Below, piece after piece: positions 47,035 to 55,633 of a stretch of DNA of 64,000 nucleotides. A program made the position numbers and the translations under genes. This DNA is from CAILZL01 sp050248275. Its GTDB lineage: Bacteria > Pseudomonadota > Gammaproteobacteria > Steroidobacterales > Steroidobacteraceae. Numbering within the stretch: the first letter of the stretch is position 1; each line of letters starts with the position of its first letter. The stretch is from contig JBFWSR010000005.1 in assembly GCA_050248275.1 (NCBI GenBank), positions 1 through 64,000 of the forward strand. Direction: 5' to 3'. A model generated the notes under the pieces. The model worked only from the letters and a program-made list of their open reading frames with translations. It searched no databases and was not told the DNA's origin.

Positions 47035-47220
47035 TCAGGCTGGATGTGATTTTTTTACTACAACCTGGGTTATTCCTCCCCGAATTACTGCCGCCTGTCC
47101 GTCGGTCGGCTGGAGCCGGTCAAGGCTCTGTCCCCCCGCAGCATTTGCTGCAACATCATCCCCGCTTCTCTGCATTTTGTGGGAGGCGAGACTAAGGGTT
47201 CTGTCGGTGCTTGTAAACAC
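47035..47220 (-). CDS. Possible small ORF of 61 residues
   Basis: A GTG-initiated frame of 61 codons ends about 30 bases before the terminator at 46983. The product is polar with KMQRSGDDVAANAAGGQSLD and DGQAAVIRGGITQVVV. I recognise no family and see no strong ribosome-binding site, so it may be chance. It is reported because its position between emrB and a good terminator is what a real small gene would show. The rest of the 47004-47390 gap holds nothing identifiable. Confidence 0.25.
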   Translation of the reverse strand: MFTSTDRTLSLASHKMQRSGDDVAANAAGGQSLDRLQPTDGQAAVIRGGITQVVVKKSHPA

Positions 47221-47390
47221 TTTTATTCATGCAAATACCCCATAAATACCTGCGTATACAGTTGTTTAGTGCGGGCCTGATTATGCTTGCTGAATGCTTC
47301 ATGCTTCATATATGGGCCAAAGGCGTTGTGACAGAGCTATATGTTGCGTGGGCGCAGCACATTGATGCGCAGCAATGATCAAGGCATTTT

Positions 47391-48953
47391 TTAATGCAGA
47401 CTACCGCCTGTGGCAGATTGGAACGGCGGTCTAGCAAACCACACGATTGGGATCAGCAGGGCGAACACGACGCCGAACAGCATGTACAGGTCATTGACCG
47501 CCAGCGTCGCCGCCTGCTGCTTGATAACGCTCTCCACATAACCATATGTCTGGGTATCGGGCAGACCCAGATTGATGAGCGTTTGTTGTGTTTGATTCCA
47601 TCCCGGCGAATCGGGGCGGATATGTTCGACGAGCACCGCACGATGGAAATCTTCGCGGTCATTCCACAGCCAGATGGATACGGCAGTGGAAATGCTGCCG
47701 GCGATGGTACGCAGAAAGTTGCTCAGTCCGGAAGCTGACGCCAGTTCATGCGGCTTGATATTCGACATCAGCACCTGATTCAGCGGCAGGAAGAACATGG
47801 CAATGCCGATGCCTTGCCACAAACGCGGAGTGGCCAGCTGGCTGAAGCTGGCCTGATTGGTGAGTGTGGATACCCAGAACATGCAGATGCTGAAGATGAT
47901 GAAGGCCACCGAGGCCGCCACGCGCAAATTCATTCGGTGCATGTTCTTGCCGACGATGGGCGCCATGATGATGGCAAAGATGCCAATGGGCGCCATGGCC
48001 AGACCGGCCCAGGTTGAGGTGTAGCCCAGTGTGGTCTGCAGCCATAGCGGAAAGACCACGTTCACGCCGAAGAAGGTGAAGTAGCCAAGGCTGGTGGCGA
48101 TGGCGCCGATCAGGAAATTTCTGCGCTGGAAAAAATGCAGGTCGAGAATGGGGTGCTTGTCGCTCAGCTCCCAGACAATCAGATATGTCAGGCAGACCAG
48201 CGCGATCGCGCCTACCGAGGTAATCAAGGGTGAAGCGAACCAGTCTTTTTCATTGCCGTTGTCCAGCATGTACTGCAGGCAGCCGACGCCCACCACCAGC
48301 AAGGTCAGACCAACGGCATCAATGGGCACGATGACTTTCTGCGATTCGCGATCTTTCAGAATATTCCATGTCACGAACATGGCCAGCACGCCGATCGGCA
48401 GATTGATGTAAAAAATCCAGGGCCAGGAAAAATTATCGGTAATCCAGCCGCCCAGTATCGGTCCGAAAATGGGTGCGACGATGATCACCATGCCCCAAAG
48501 ACCGAGCGCCATGCCGCGTTTTTCCGGCGGGTAATTGCGCAGTAGCAGCGCCTGCGCAATGGCGATCATCGGTCCGGAGACCAGTCCCTGTATCAGGCGG
48601 GCGACGATCAGCATGTTCATGCTGGTCGCGAGTCCGCAGATGGCGGAAAACACCACGAACAGGAACATGGAGGTGACGAAGCTGCGTACTTCGCCAAAAC
48701 GCCGGCCGATCCAGCCGGTAAGCGGTTGCATGATGGCCGCTGCCAATGAGTAGGAACTCACCGTCCAGGTGCCTTCTGAGGGACTCACTCCCAAACTGCC
48801 GGCGATGGCGGGAATCGATACATTGACGATGGTCATGTCGAGCACTTCCATGAAGGTCGCCATAGCCACGGCAATGGTCAGCAATACCAGCTCTGCGCCT
48901 TTAAGCGGCGGAAACTCGCCCGGTGGTCTGATCTGTTGACCTGTGCTGGACAT
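47391..48953 (-). CDS. emrB: DHA2-family MFS exporter (EmrB-like)
   Basis: A 520-residue drug:H+ antiporter with about fourteen helices. It has the DHA2 motif VLDMTIVNVSIPAIAGSLGV in helix 1, GRRFGEVRSFV in the loop between helices 2 and 3, and GLVSGPMIAIAQALLLRNYPPEKRGMALGLWGMV as the antiporter motif C region. It is the last gene of the marR-nodT-emrA-emrB operon and starts 18 bases after emrA. With EmrA and the outer-membrane factor it would pump hydrophobic toxic compounds directly out of the cell. Substrate is not known. Confidence 0.93.
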   Translation of the reverse strand: MSSTGQQIRPPGEFPPLKGAELVLLTIAVAMATFMEVLDMTIVNVSIPAIAGSLGVSPSEGTWTVSSYSLAAAIMQPLTGWIGRRFGEVRSFVTSMFLFVVFSAICGLATSMNMLIVARLIQGLVSGPMIAIAQALLLRNYPPEKRGMALGLWGMVIIVAPIFGPILGGWITDNFSWPWIFYINLPIGVLAMFVTWNILKDRESQKVIVPIDAVGLTLLVVGVGCLQYMLDNGNEKDWFASPLITSVGAIALVCLTYLIVWELSDKHPILDLHFFQRRNFLIGAIATSLGYFTFFGVNVVFPLWLQTTLGYTSTWAGLAMAPIGIFAIIMAPIVGKNMHRMNLRVAASVAFIIFSICMFWVSTLTNQASFSQLATPRLWQGIGIAMFFLPLNQVLMSNIKPHELASASGLSNFLRTIAGSISTAVSIWLWNDREDFHRAVLVEHIRPDSPGWNQTQQTLINLGLPDTQTYGYVESVIKQQAATLAVNDLYMLFGVVFALLIPIVWFARPPFQSATGGSLH

Positions 48954-48971
48954 GCGATGTGATGCGTCCGA

Positions 48972-50132
48972 TTACAGTTGTTGCGCGATGATGCGTTCAG
49001 CGGCGGCTTCCACCTGACTCATGTCAGTGGCATACACCTTTGTATTTTCGGTGCTGGGCGGTGTGTCGATGCCGGCGAGCATCCGTCCGGAGCGATCGTG
49101 AGTATCCACCTTGACCGTGGCGGATAGTCCGATGCGCAGCGGATGTTCGGCGACTTCTTTTGGATCCAGCTTGATGCGCACCGGTACGCGTTGAATCACC
49201 TTGATCCAGTTGCCCGAAGCGTTTTGCGCCGGCAGCAGGGCGAAGGCGGCGCCGGTGCCGATGCCGATGCCCGAGACCTTGCCATGGAACAGCGCGGTGC
49301 CGCCGTACAGATCGCTTTCGACGGTGGCTTGCTGGCCAATGCGCAAGTTACGTAGCTGTACTTCCTTGAAGTTGGCGTCCACCCACAGTGCGTTGAGCGG
49401 CACAATGGTCAGCAATGCCTGCCCGGGTTGAATGCGCTGCCCCAGCTTTACCGTGTGCTGGGTGATGTGGCCGGTCACCGGGGCGATGACGTCATTGCGT
49501 TGCGCCGCCAGCCACACATCCACATAAGCCGACTTGGCCTGCAAGATCATCGGGTTGTCGTGCACGTTGGTGCCATCGATCAGGGTGTGGATGGTGTGTG
49601 CCTGCTGTTCGGTTTGCGTCAGGGTCGCCTGTGCCGCTGCGACGGCATTGCGCGCATGACTCAGTTCCTCGGCGGCAATGGCGTTTTCCCTGACCAGCGG
49701 TTCACGGCGCGCCAGATCTTCCTGTGCGCGGTTCAGCGCCAGACGTTGCGCGACGATCGCCGCATCCAATTGCGCTGCCTGCGCCTCCTGCTGGCGGAAC
49801 TGACGTGCGGCATTGGCAAGTGCGCTGGCGGCTTTTTGCAACTGCGTATCCGCATCCGCCGTATCCAGACGCACCAGAACCTGCCCGGCCTGCACCAGTT
49901 CCATGTCCTTGCCTTGCAGCGCAACCACCGTACCGGAGATGCGCGCTGACACATAGACCAGATCGCCGCCGACGTAGGCATCTTCCGTGACTTCACGTTT
50001 GGAGCTGATCAGCAACCAGTAAAAAAACCATGCCACGCCGAGAATCACAAAAAGGATCGTAACGATTAGCAGATTGCGGCGACGTGTGCCGTTGCTGGCA
50101 CCGTTACTGGGGGCGTCTATGGGAGTGTTCAT
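48972..50132 (-). CDS. emrA: HlyD-family membrane fusion protein (EmrA-like)
   Basis: A ~386-residue periplasmic adaptor with a cytoplasmic N-terminus, one membrane helix (LLIVTILFVILGVAWFFYWLL), a biotinyl-lipoyl-like barrel and a coiled-coil hairpin. The lipoyl halves are GDLVYVSARISGTVVALQGKD-like and APVTGHITQHTVKLGQRI. The start ATG 50132 is chosen over a TTG at 50177 that overlaps the nodT stop. EmrA bridges EmrB and the outer-membrane channel. It lies in the marR operon between the outer-membrane factor and EmrB. Confidence 0.93.
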   Translation of the reverse strand: MNTPIDAPSNGASNGTRRRNLLIVTILFVILGVAWFFYWLLISSKREVTEDAYVGGDLVYVSARISGTVVALQGKDMELVQAGQVLVRLDTADADTQLQKAASALANAARQFRQQEAQAAQLDAAIVAQRLALNRAQEDLARREPLVRENAIAAEELSHARNAVAAAQATLTQTEQQAHTIHTLIDGTNVHDNPMILQAKSAYVDVWLAAQRNDVIAPVTGHITQHTVKLGQRIQPGQALLTIVPLNALWVDANFKEVQLRNLRIGQQATVESDLYGGTALFHGKVSGIGIGTGAAFALLPAQNASGNWIKVIQRVPVRIKLDPKEVAEHPLRIGLSATVKVDTHDRSGRMLAGIDTPPSTENTKVYATDMSQVEAAAERIIAQQL

Positions 50133-50173
50133 GTTTGAACTCGATGACTGATTGAATTTTCTGAGAGCGGCGA

Positions 50174-51619
50174 TCAATTGGCCGCGGCAAGGCCGTCATT
50201 GCGGGAACCATTGCCCAGGTAACCGCCACCCAGGGCCAGTTGCAGATTGATGTCGGCCGACACGGCGGCCGCCTCCAGGGAGGTCATGGCGGCATGTTGC
50301 TGCTGCAGGAATTGTCCGGCATTCAGCACGGGGCGCGCATCGGTCAGGCCATTCCGGTTGCGTGCTTCAGCCGCATCGAGCAGTTGCCGGGCCGCGTTGA
50401 TTTGTGCGAGGCGCTGTTCGCGTTGTGCGCCCAGCTGCTGCAGGCTGAGAACGTGCGTGGCCACTTCGCGCGCCGCAGTAATGACTGTGTCGTTGTAGCT
50501 GGCAATGGCAGCATCCAGTTGCGCCCCGCGCGCGCCGTACTGCGCCTTGAGCAGACCGGAATCGAAAATCGGTAGATGGATGGCTGCGCCAATGGCTGGC
50601 GCCGCACTGCCGGCGTCGAGCAGCTTGGCCAGATCGACGCTCGACAGGGCGGCGAGTGCATTGATGCTGATGTCTGGCATGAACTCGGCGCGGGCAGCGC
50701 GCAATTGCTGTTGTGCCGCTTCGATGCGCCAGCGACTGGCGACGATATCGGCGCGACGGGACAGCAGATCGACGCGCACGCTGTCCGGCAGTTGCGCACT
50801 GACGGCCGGCAATGGTCTGGCAACGAAAGCGGGCAATTGCTCGGCGCGGGTTCCCAGCAGGGCGGCGATTACCACCCGACGCAAGCTGGCCGAGGTTTCT
50901 AGGCCAATCCGTGCGGCATGCAGCTCAGCCAGTTCGCTGTCCATCTGGTATTGCCCGTCAGCGGGGTCCAGTTCGGCGCGAATTCGCGCGGCCGTGATCT
51001 GCTGGCGACGATTCGTCAGTTGCAGTTGTTCATCCATCAGCGCCAGTTGCGCCTGGTCTGCCTGCCAGCCGAAATAGCTGTCGGCGATGGCGGCGGTCAA
51101 GGCCAGCGCCGCGGCGCTGCGCTCAGCCTGTGCGGCGCGCGCGGTATCCACTGCGGCAAGCGTTGCTGCCTGACGTTTATGCCACCAGTCGAAGCTGTAA
51201 CTGGCGTTCAGCCCCAGATCGGCCTGGTTGTACCAGCTGAATCCCAGCAATTCTGCTGGAAACAATCCGTTGTCGCTCAGACGCTGCCGGGTTACCGAGG
51301 CCTGGGCCTCGACGCGCACGCCGGATGCAGCGGCGCTGATACGCACCGATTCGCGCGCATTGTTGAAGCGTGCTTCCGCATTGGCGATGGAGGGCGCATT
51401 CGCCAACCCCTGGGCAATGAGTGAATCCAGTGTGCTGTCATCGTATTTGCGCCACCAGTCACTGGCCGGCCACTGACTGCTGCCAGTGCCGGGCACAGCC
51501 GAAAGCGGCGTCTCGCTGCTGATGGAGGCTGTCGGATGTGCGATGGGTGGCCAGGTGCTGCAGGCAGAAGTCAGCATGGACAGCGACAGCAGCGCTGCAT
51601 AGGTCAGTTTCATGGTCAT
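50174..51619 (-). CDS. NodT/TolC-family outer-membrane efflux lipoprotein
   Basis: A 481-residue lipoprotein with lipobox (MLTSAC) and the two outer-membrane efflux repeats of the TolC/OprM fold. Seen motifs are SDWWRKYDDSTLDSLIAQGL near residue 54, ANAEARFNNARESVRI and ADIVASRWRIEAAQQQL in the second repeat. It forms the outer-membrane exit duct for the EmrAB pump encoded downstream. It overlaps the marR gene by four bases (ATGA), so MarR and the pump are one transcript. Confidence 0.93.
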   Translation of the reverse strand: MTMKLTYAALLSLSMLTSACSTWPPIAHPTASISSETPLSAVPGTGSSQWPASDWWRKYDDSTLDSLIAQGLANAPSIANAEARFNNARESVRISAAASGVRVEAQASVTRQRLSDNGLFPAELLGFSWYNQADLGLNASYSFDWWHKRQAATLAAVDTARAAQAERSAAALALTAAIADSYFGWQADQAQLALMDEQLQLTNRRQQITAARIRAELDPADGQYQMDSELAELHAARIGLETSASLRRVVIAALLGTRAEQLPAFVARPLPAVSAQLPDSVRVDLLSRRADIVASRWRIEAAQQQLRAARAEFMPDISINALAALSSVDLAKLLDAGSAAPAIGAAIHLPIFDSGLLKAQYGARGAQLDAAIASYNDTVITAAREVATHVLSLQQLGAQREQRLAQINAARQLLDAAEARNRNGLTDARPVLNAGQFLQQQHAAMTSLEAAAVSADINLQLALGGGYLGNGSRNDGLAAAN

Positions 51620-52152
51620 GACTCCGGTTGTGCGGCAGCCTTGAGATCGGCCTCGTCAATGGCCTGGGCCAGCCGTTTCAGGCTGTTGAGAAGCTGGTGC
51701 AGATCTTCGGAGGAAAAGTCCCGGTAACTGGCATGGACGGAATTCATCATCAGCGGGAACATATCCTGTACCAGCCGTTCGCCCTCTTCGGTGGTCTTCA
51801 GTAACAGGCGGCGCCGGTCTTGTGCATCGGGCACGCGGCTGATCAGTCCCCGCTCTACCAGCGTGTCGGTAATACGGGTGATGTTGGCCGGACTCTGAGC
51901 CAGGCTGCTGCACAGCTCACTGGGATAAGCGGCGGTATCGCGAAACGAATAGACATTCATCAGGGTGCGAAACTCCATTTCGCTGAGGCCGTGCGGACGC
52001 AGCCGCTGATCGAGTTTGTTCGACAGTTCGCGGCCCAGATGCACCAGCAGTCGCGACGTCAGTATCTGTGTGAAGGGTAGATCCGGTATCTGGCGCTGCA
52101 AGCGGCTCAATCCGATCTCCATTTCCTGAATCTGACAACACAACGAAGTCAT
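51616..52152 (-). CDS. MarR-family repressor of the efflux operon
   Basis: A ~178-residue winged-helix regulator. The DNA-binding region is YPSELCSSLAQSPANITRITDTLVERGLI with RVPDAQDRRRLLLKTTEEGE, the MarR recognition helix and wing. It heads marR-nodT-emrA-emrB and probably represses that operon until a ligand binds, as EmrR/MprA does in E. coli. ATG 52152 has GGAA seven bases upstream; a TTG at 52164 is an alternative. An inverted repeat that could be its own operator lies 18 bases upstream of this start. Confidence 0.9.
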   Translation of the reverse strand: MTSLCCQIQEMEIGLSRLQRQIPDLPFTQILTSRLLVHLGRELSNKLDQRLRPHGLSEMEFRTLMNVYSFRDTAAYPSELCSSLAQSPANITRITDTLVERGLISRVPDAQDRRRLLLKTTEEGERLVQDMFPLMMNSVHASYRDFSSEDLHQLLNSLKRLAQAIDEADLKAAAQPES

Positions 52153-52169
52153 TACATATTCCAATATAA

Positions 52170-52189
52170 ATATTTCAGTGGTGAAATAT
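52170..52189. promoter_or_regulatory. Putative MarR operator
   Basis: ATATTTCA-GTGG-TGAAATAT is a perfect inverted repeat with eight-base arms and a four-base centre, in AT-rich sequence 18-37 bases upstream of the marR start. The position and symmetry suit a site for autoregulation of the efflux operon. This is inferred from sequence only. Confidence 0.6.
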
Positions 52190-52498
52190 AAATCGAAAAA
52201 TTATCATCTGGCAAGCTTGGTTTCTATCAGCCGAATGCAGCGCCATTACTGTCGAACGGATTGTTGTCCCGGGTGAGATGGGCGCGACTGTGTCATTTGA
52301 GTCTGTTTCGCAGGGGCTTACATCTATTGGTAAACCGGTGAATGTTCTGTTCAGTGCTCTTGCAGCCGTTATGATTCGGTGGCTTGGCGGAGTCGGGTGG
52401 TTCGGTTGTGCTGTCGCAGGGACAAACAGACAGGCACGGCGACTTCGGTGAGTCTGGTAGTTTTCAACTTTAGTGTCGCAATTCAAGGCGGTTTTGCA
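52190..52498. other. Intergenic region between marR and the dsbC-like gene
   Basis: About 309 bases of divergent space. Apart from the operator next to marR and AAGGCGG just before the dsbC-like start, I see no gene, hairpin or repeat here. Confidence 0.5.
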
Positions 52499-53248
52499 GT
52501 GAACAAAATTACAGTCGGTGTCGTGGTCACATTGGTGGCGCTGGGTTTGGCGAGCGCCAGCAGTGCGGAGGACACCAGGATCGATACGGCGGTACGCATC
52601 CAGAAAACCTTGCAGACTCGTATCCCCAGGCTGACCATCGAAAAAGTGCAGCCTTCGCAATGGCCCTGGCTATATGAAGTCATCACTGATGGCGAGCTGT
52701 TTTATACCGATGCAACGGGCGACTACCTGTTCTATGGCAAGGTCATGGATACCCGCACCCGTGAAGACCTGACTGCCAAGCGCTGGAACGATTTGCTGAA
52801 AGTGGATTTCAATTCCCTGCCGCTGAATCTGGCGCTCAAGCAGGTAAAGGGCGATGGCAGCCGCAAGGTGGCGGTGTTTGCCGACCCACATTGTCCGTAC
52901 TGCGTGCGTTTCGAAAAGACCTTGCAGGACGTCACCGATGTCACGGTCTACACCTTCCTGTATCCGCTGGAAAGCCTGCATCCAGGCGCTACCGAAAAGT
53001 CCAGGCAGATATGGTGTGCGCAGGATCGGCAGGCGGCCTGGTCGGCGTGGATGCTCAACAAAAAAGAAACCGCCGCCGGCGATTGTAAAACCGACCAGAT
53101 CAATACCCTTGTCAAGCTGGGAGAACGGTTAAAGGTGACCGGCACGCCCACCTTGATCTTTGAAGATGGCCATCGTGTTCCCGGGTCGATCAGCAAGGAA
53201 CAACTGGAAGAAGAATTCAGCAACGCTGTGGCCAAACCCCGGGGCTAG
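52499..53248 (+). CDS. DsbC-like periplasmic disulfide isomerase
   Basis: A ~249-residue exported protein with a signal peptide (MNKITVGVVVTLVALGLASA) and a DsbC/G fold: an N-terminal dimerisation domain (to ~100) and a thioredoxin domain with FADPHCPYCVRFEK (CPYC, near residue 126) and cis-proline in VTGTPTLIFEDG. Two more cysteines (IWCAQD, GDCKTD) are as in DsbC. It corrects wrong disulfides in the periplasm. The start is GTG 52499, preceded by AAGGCGG; the frame further upstream (to 52379) does not look coding. Confidence 0.9.
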   Translation: MNKITVGVVVTLVALGLASASSAEDTRIDTAVRIQKTLQTRIPRLTIEKVQPSQWPWLYEVITDGELFYTDATGDYLFYGKVMDTRTREDLTAKRWNDLLKVDFNSLPLNLALKQVKGDGSRKVAVFADPHCPYCVRFEKTLQDVTDVTVYTFLYPLESLHPGATEKSRQIWCAQDRQAAWSAWMLNKKETAAGDCKTDQINTLVKLGERLKVTGTPTLIFEDGHRVPGSISKEQLEEEFSNAVAKPRG

Positions 53249-53254
53249 ACGCTA

Positions 53255-54946
53255 TCAGTCTTTCGAGAGCTTGCGGTGAATCAGGCTGCTGCGATACCAG
53301 ACCGGACGTTCGTCCGCGTTGGCCAGTTGCAATAACGTCTCGATATTCAACGTGGCCAGTTCCCGGGTGGCGGCATTGTCCAGCGGCGTATTGTGCTGAT
53401 CGTCCGAGGGTTGATTGATATGCGTCAGCAGCCATTCGCGTCTTATGCTGCGTACATCAGTGTGGCCGTCACGCGCGCGTTGTCCGCCATATAGCGCCAG
53501 CACTGGAATCTCGGCTTGCACCAGTGGCGCCAGCGTGTCATTCAGGATGGAATAGGGCGGTTCGTCACCATGCAGCAATCGCAGATTCTGTTGTTGCGCG
53601 ACATTAACCAGAACTGTGCCAATGCTGGTCTGGTCGGCACCGACGGCAATGACATCGCTGGTGCGGGTGATGGGCAGGGGCATGTCCAGCGCAATGCCGG
53701 CAATGATGTTGCGTGTCGTCACCGGCCCGGCAGCGAGCAGATGCTGCAGACCGCGCGCGCCCTTCTCGCCGGCCGTGACAGCGGCAAACAGGATCGAACG
53801 TTTCGGCTTTGTGGGCGAGGCTGCCATGCTGCGCGCCATGTCCAGCAACATGGCCACGCCCACCGCATTGCGTTGCAGGCCGTTATAGATGCTGTCGCCG
53901 TTCACCGCAGCGCCACGGCCCAGATGATCGAGGCTGGCAGTCACCAGCACATATTCATTTTGCAAACGTGGATCGCTGCCGCGTACCAGGCCCAGGACAT
54001 TGTTGCTGTCGAGACGACGCAAGCCCGTGGTGGCGGACAGGCTCATGCTGCCCGGCAGTGCAAAACCCTGCGGTTCGCCGATCCTGGCGGCCTGCAACAC
54101 CTGTTCAAGCGAATGACCGTTACCTGCCAGCAACTGCGCAGCAGCATCGGCATTGAAGCGGAATTTCAGCTTGAGTTCCGGAAAGCGTTCGTCGGGTTGA
54201 TCGTCGCTGTTCACGCCGCGCATCTCCGAGACCCAGCTCATTGCAACGGCGCGTTCCCATTGAGCGGGCGTGTCGCGACTGTCCTTGCGTTCGGTGGCAT
54301 TGACCTCGATGACGCCCAATGCGCCCTGCTTCACCAGACTTGCATACTTGGTGTCGCGCCACCCGTAATAATCACGCGCTTCGGCGCTGAAGCGTTCCGG
54401 TGCGCCGCTCAGGATGACCGCAATCCGTCCCTGCAAATCCACATCGGCAAAGTCGTTGTACTTGAGTTCGGGAGCGTCGATGCCGTACCCGGCAAACGCC
54501 AATGGCGCAGTCACCGAACTGTTGGCATTGAAGAAATTGGCCGAGGGCAGATAGTCCTTGCTGAATTCGAAATTGAACGTGGCGCCGTCGCGTCTCAGCA
54601 ATGCCGAAGAGCCGGGCAGCACCACGGTGGCATCAATCAAAGGCACTGATTGCAGATAGCCTTTGTTGTCGCCGAACGGTGTCAGTCCGTACTGCCGGAA
54701 TTGCGCGGCCACATAGGCAGCGGCCAGTTCATAGCCACGCGAACCGGTGGCGCGGCCTTCCAGCAGATCGCTGCTCAGAAAATCGGCATGAGCGCGAATC
54801 GCCTGGGCATTGATCGCCGGCGTGTTGTCCGCCGGTTGCGCCATGACGATTGGCGCCATACCCAGCATGCTGCACAGCAATGCTGGGCATGCAGATCGGA
54901 CAGTCCCTGCAATTCTCGACATCATCGACATGTGAACAGTTGGCAT
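53255..54946 (-). CDS. M28-family peptidase homologue with lost metal ligands
   Basis: A 563-residue exported protein with the architecture of secreted M28 aminopeptidases: signal peptide (ending near VMAQ), an inserted PA-like domain (~130-245) and a peptidase domain. The usual zinc and catalytic motifs are changed: HxD is ASLDHLG (S338, D340), DNASG is QRNAVG (R359-N360), the catalytic EE is AGEKG (G393-E394), and the last His is missing at INQPSDD. D421 remains. It is therefore probably non-catalytic, possibly a binding protein. It is convergent with the dsbC-like gene, seven bases apart. Confidence 0.8.
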   Translation of the reverse strand: MPTVHMSMMSRIAGTVRSACPALLCSMLGMAPIVMAQPADNTPAINAQAIRAHADFLSSDLLEGRATGSRGYELAAAYVAAQFRQYGLTPFGDNKGYLQSVPLIDATVVLPGSSALLRRDGATFNFEFSKDYLPSANFFNANSSVTAPLAFAGYGIDAPELKYNDFADVDLQGRIAVILSGAPERFSAEARDYYGWRDTKYASLVKQGALGVIEVNATERKDSRDTPAQWERAVAMSWVSEMRGVNSDDQPDERFPELKLKFRFNADAAAQLLAGNGHSLEQVLQAARIGEPQGFALPGSMSLSATTGLRRLDSNNVLGLVRGSDPRLQNEYVLVTASLDHLGRGAAVNGDSIYNGLQRNAVGVAMLLDMARSMAASPTKPKRSILFAAVTAGEKGARGLQHLLAAGPVTTRNIIAGIALDMPLPITRTSDVIAVGADQTSIGTVLVNVAQQQNLRLLHGDEPPYSILNDTLAPLVQAEIPVLALYGGQRARDGHTDVRSIRREWLLTHINQPSDDQHNTPLDNAATRELATLNIETLLQLANADERPVWYRSSLIHRKLSKD

Positions 54947-55074
54947 CCGGCAATGCTAGCAGTCTGTTTGCCGGATGTGTGCAGGCAAATAGGTGACGGA
55001 AAGTCTGGACCGGCCGGCTTGCGCGAGGTAGTTTTGCCTCCCCCGAAGTGGTGCTTTGTCTGGCAGGTGGTCCG

Positions 55075-55602
55075 ATGTCGAGATGGACATTCAACTTGCA
55101 TATACATCTGACGGCAGTCCTGTTGTCGAGTCTGCTGGCCGGTTGCGGCACCACGGCTTATGTGCAGCAGACTGAATCGAGCAAACCCCTATCCGAGCCG
55201 GACAGTAGCGTCTTGCCCACCAAGGTGGGCGACGAGATTGCATTGCGCGCCATCTCTTTGGTGGGCAAGCCTTATCGTTACGGCGGAGCGGATCTGCACG
55301 GTTTCGATTGCAGCGGCCTGGTCTATTACATCCATCAGGCGCTGGGTTTGGCGGTGCCGCGTACTGCCGCCGATCAGCAGCGCGCCGCCATCAGTGTGGA
55401 CAGGACGGATTTGCTGCCCGGCGATCTGTTGTTCTTCAAGACCACCAGCAGCAAGTACATTTCGCATGTGGGTATCTATGTGGGTGAAAATCGTTTCGTA
55501 CATGCGCCGCAGTCCGGCAAGCTGATCGAACTGCGCACTCTCGATGATGAGTATTACGGCTCGCGCCTGGCAGGTTCCGGGCGTTTGTATGGGCCTTCGT
55601 AA
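55075..55602 (+). CDS. NlpC/P60-family lipoprotein peptidase
   Basis: A ~175-residue lipoprotein with lipobox LLAGC (Cys near 24) and an NlpC/P60 domain. The catalytic Cys is in HGFDCSGLVYYI, the His in ISHVGIYVGENRFVHAP and the third polar residue follows it. Such enzymes (for example Spr/MepS and NlpC) cut peptide cross-bridges or stem peptides in peptidoglycan. The ATG at 55075 starts MSRWTFNLHIHL, giving the signal peptide; the frame runs a little further upstream to 55048. The gene stands alone and divergent from the M28 homologue. Confidence 0.92.
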   Translation: MSRWTFNLHIHLTAVLLSSLLAGCGTTAYVQQTESSKPLSEPDSSVLPTKVGDEIALRAISLVGKPYRYGGADLHGFDCSGLVYYIHQALGLAVPRTAADQQRAAISVDRTDLLPGDLLFFKTTSSKYISHVGIYVGENRFVHAPQSGKLIELRTLDDEYYGSRLAGSGRLYGPS

Positions 55603-55633
55603 ATGTTCCCACCCGGATCCAATCAAGTCTGCC

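Larger units (their letters stand above)
46884..47390. other. Intergenic region between OsmC and emrB
   Basis: A 507-base gap with the terminator at 46983 and the possible small frame at 47035-47220. It also probably holds the promoter of the OsmC-MFS-LysR operon, between 46884 and the terminator. No RNA gene or repeat was recognised. Confidence 0.5.
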
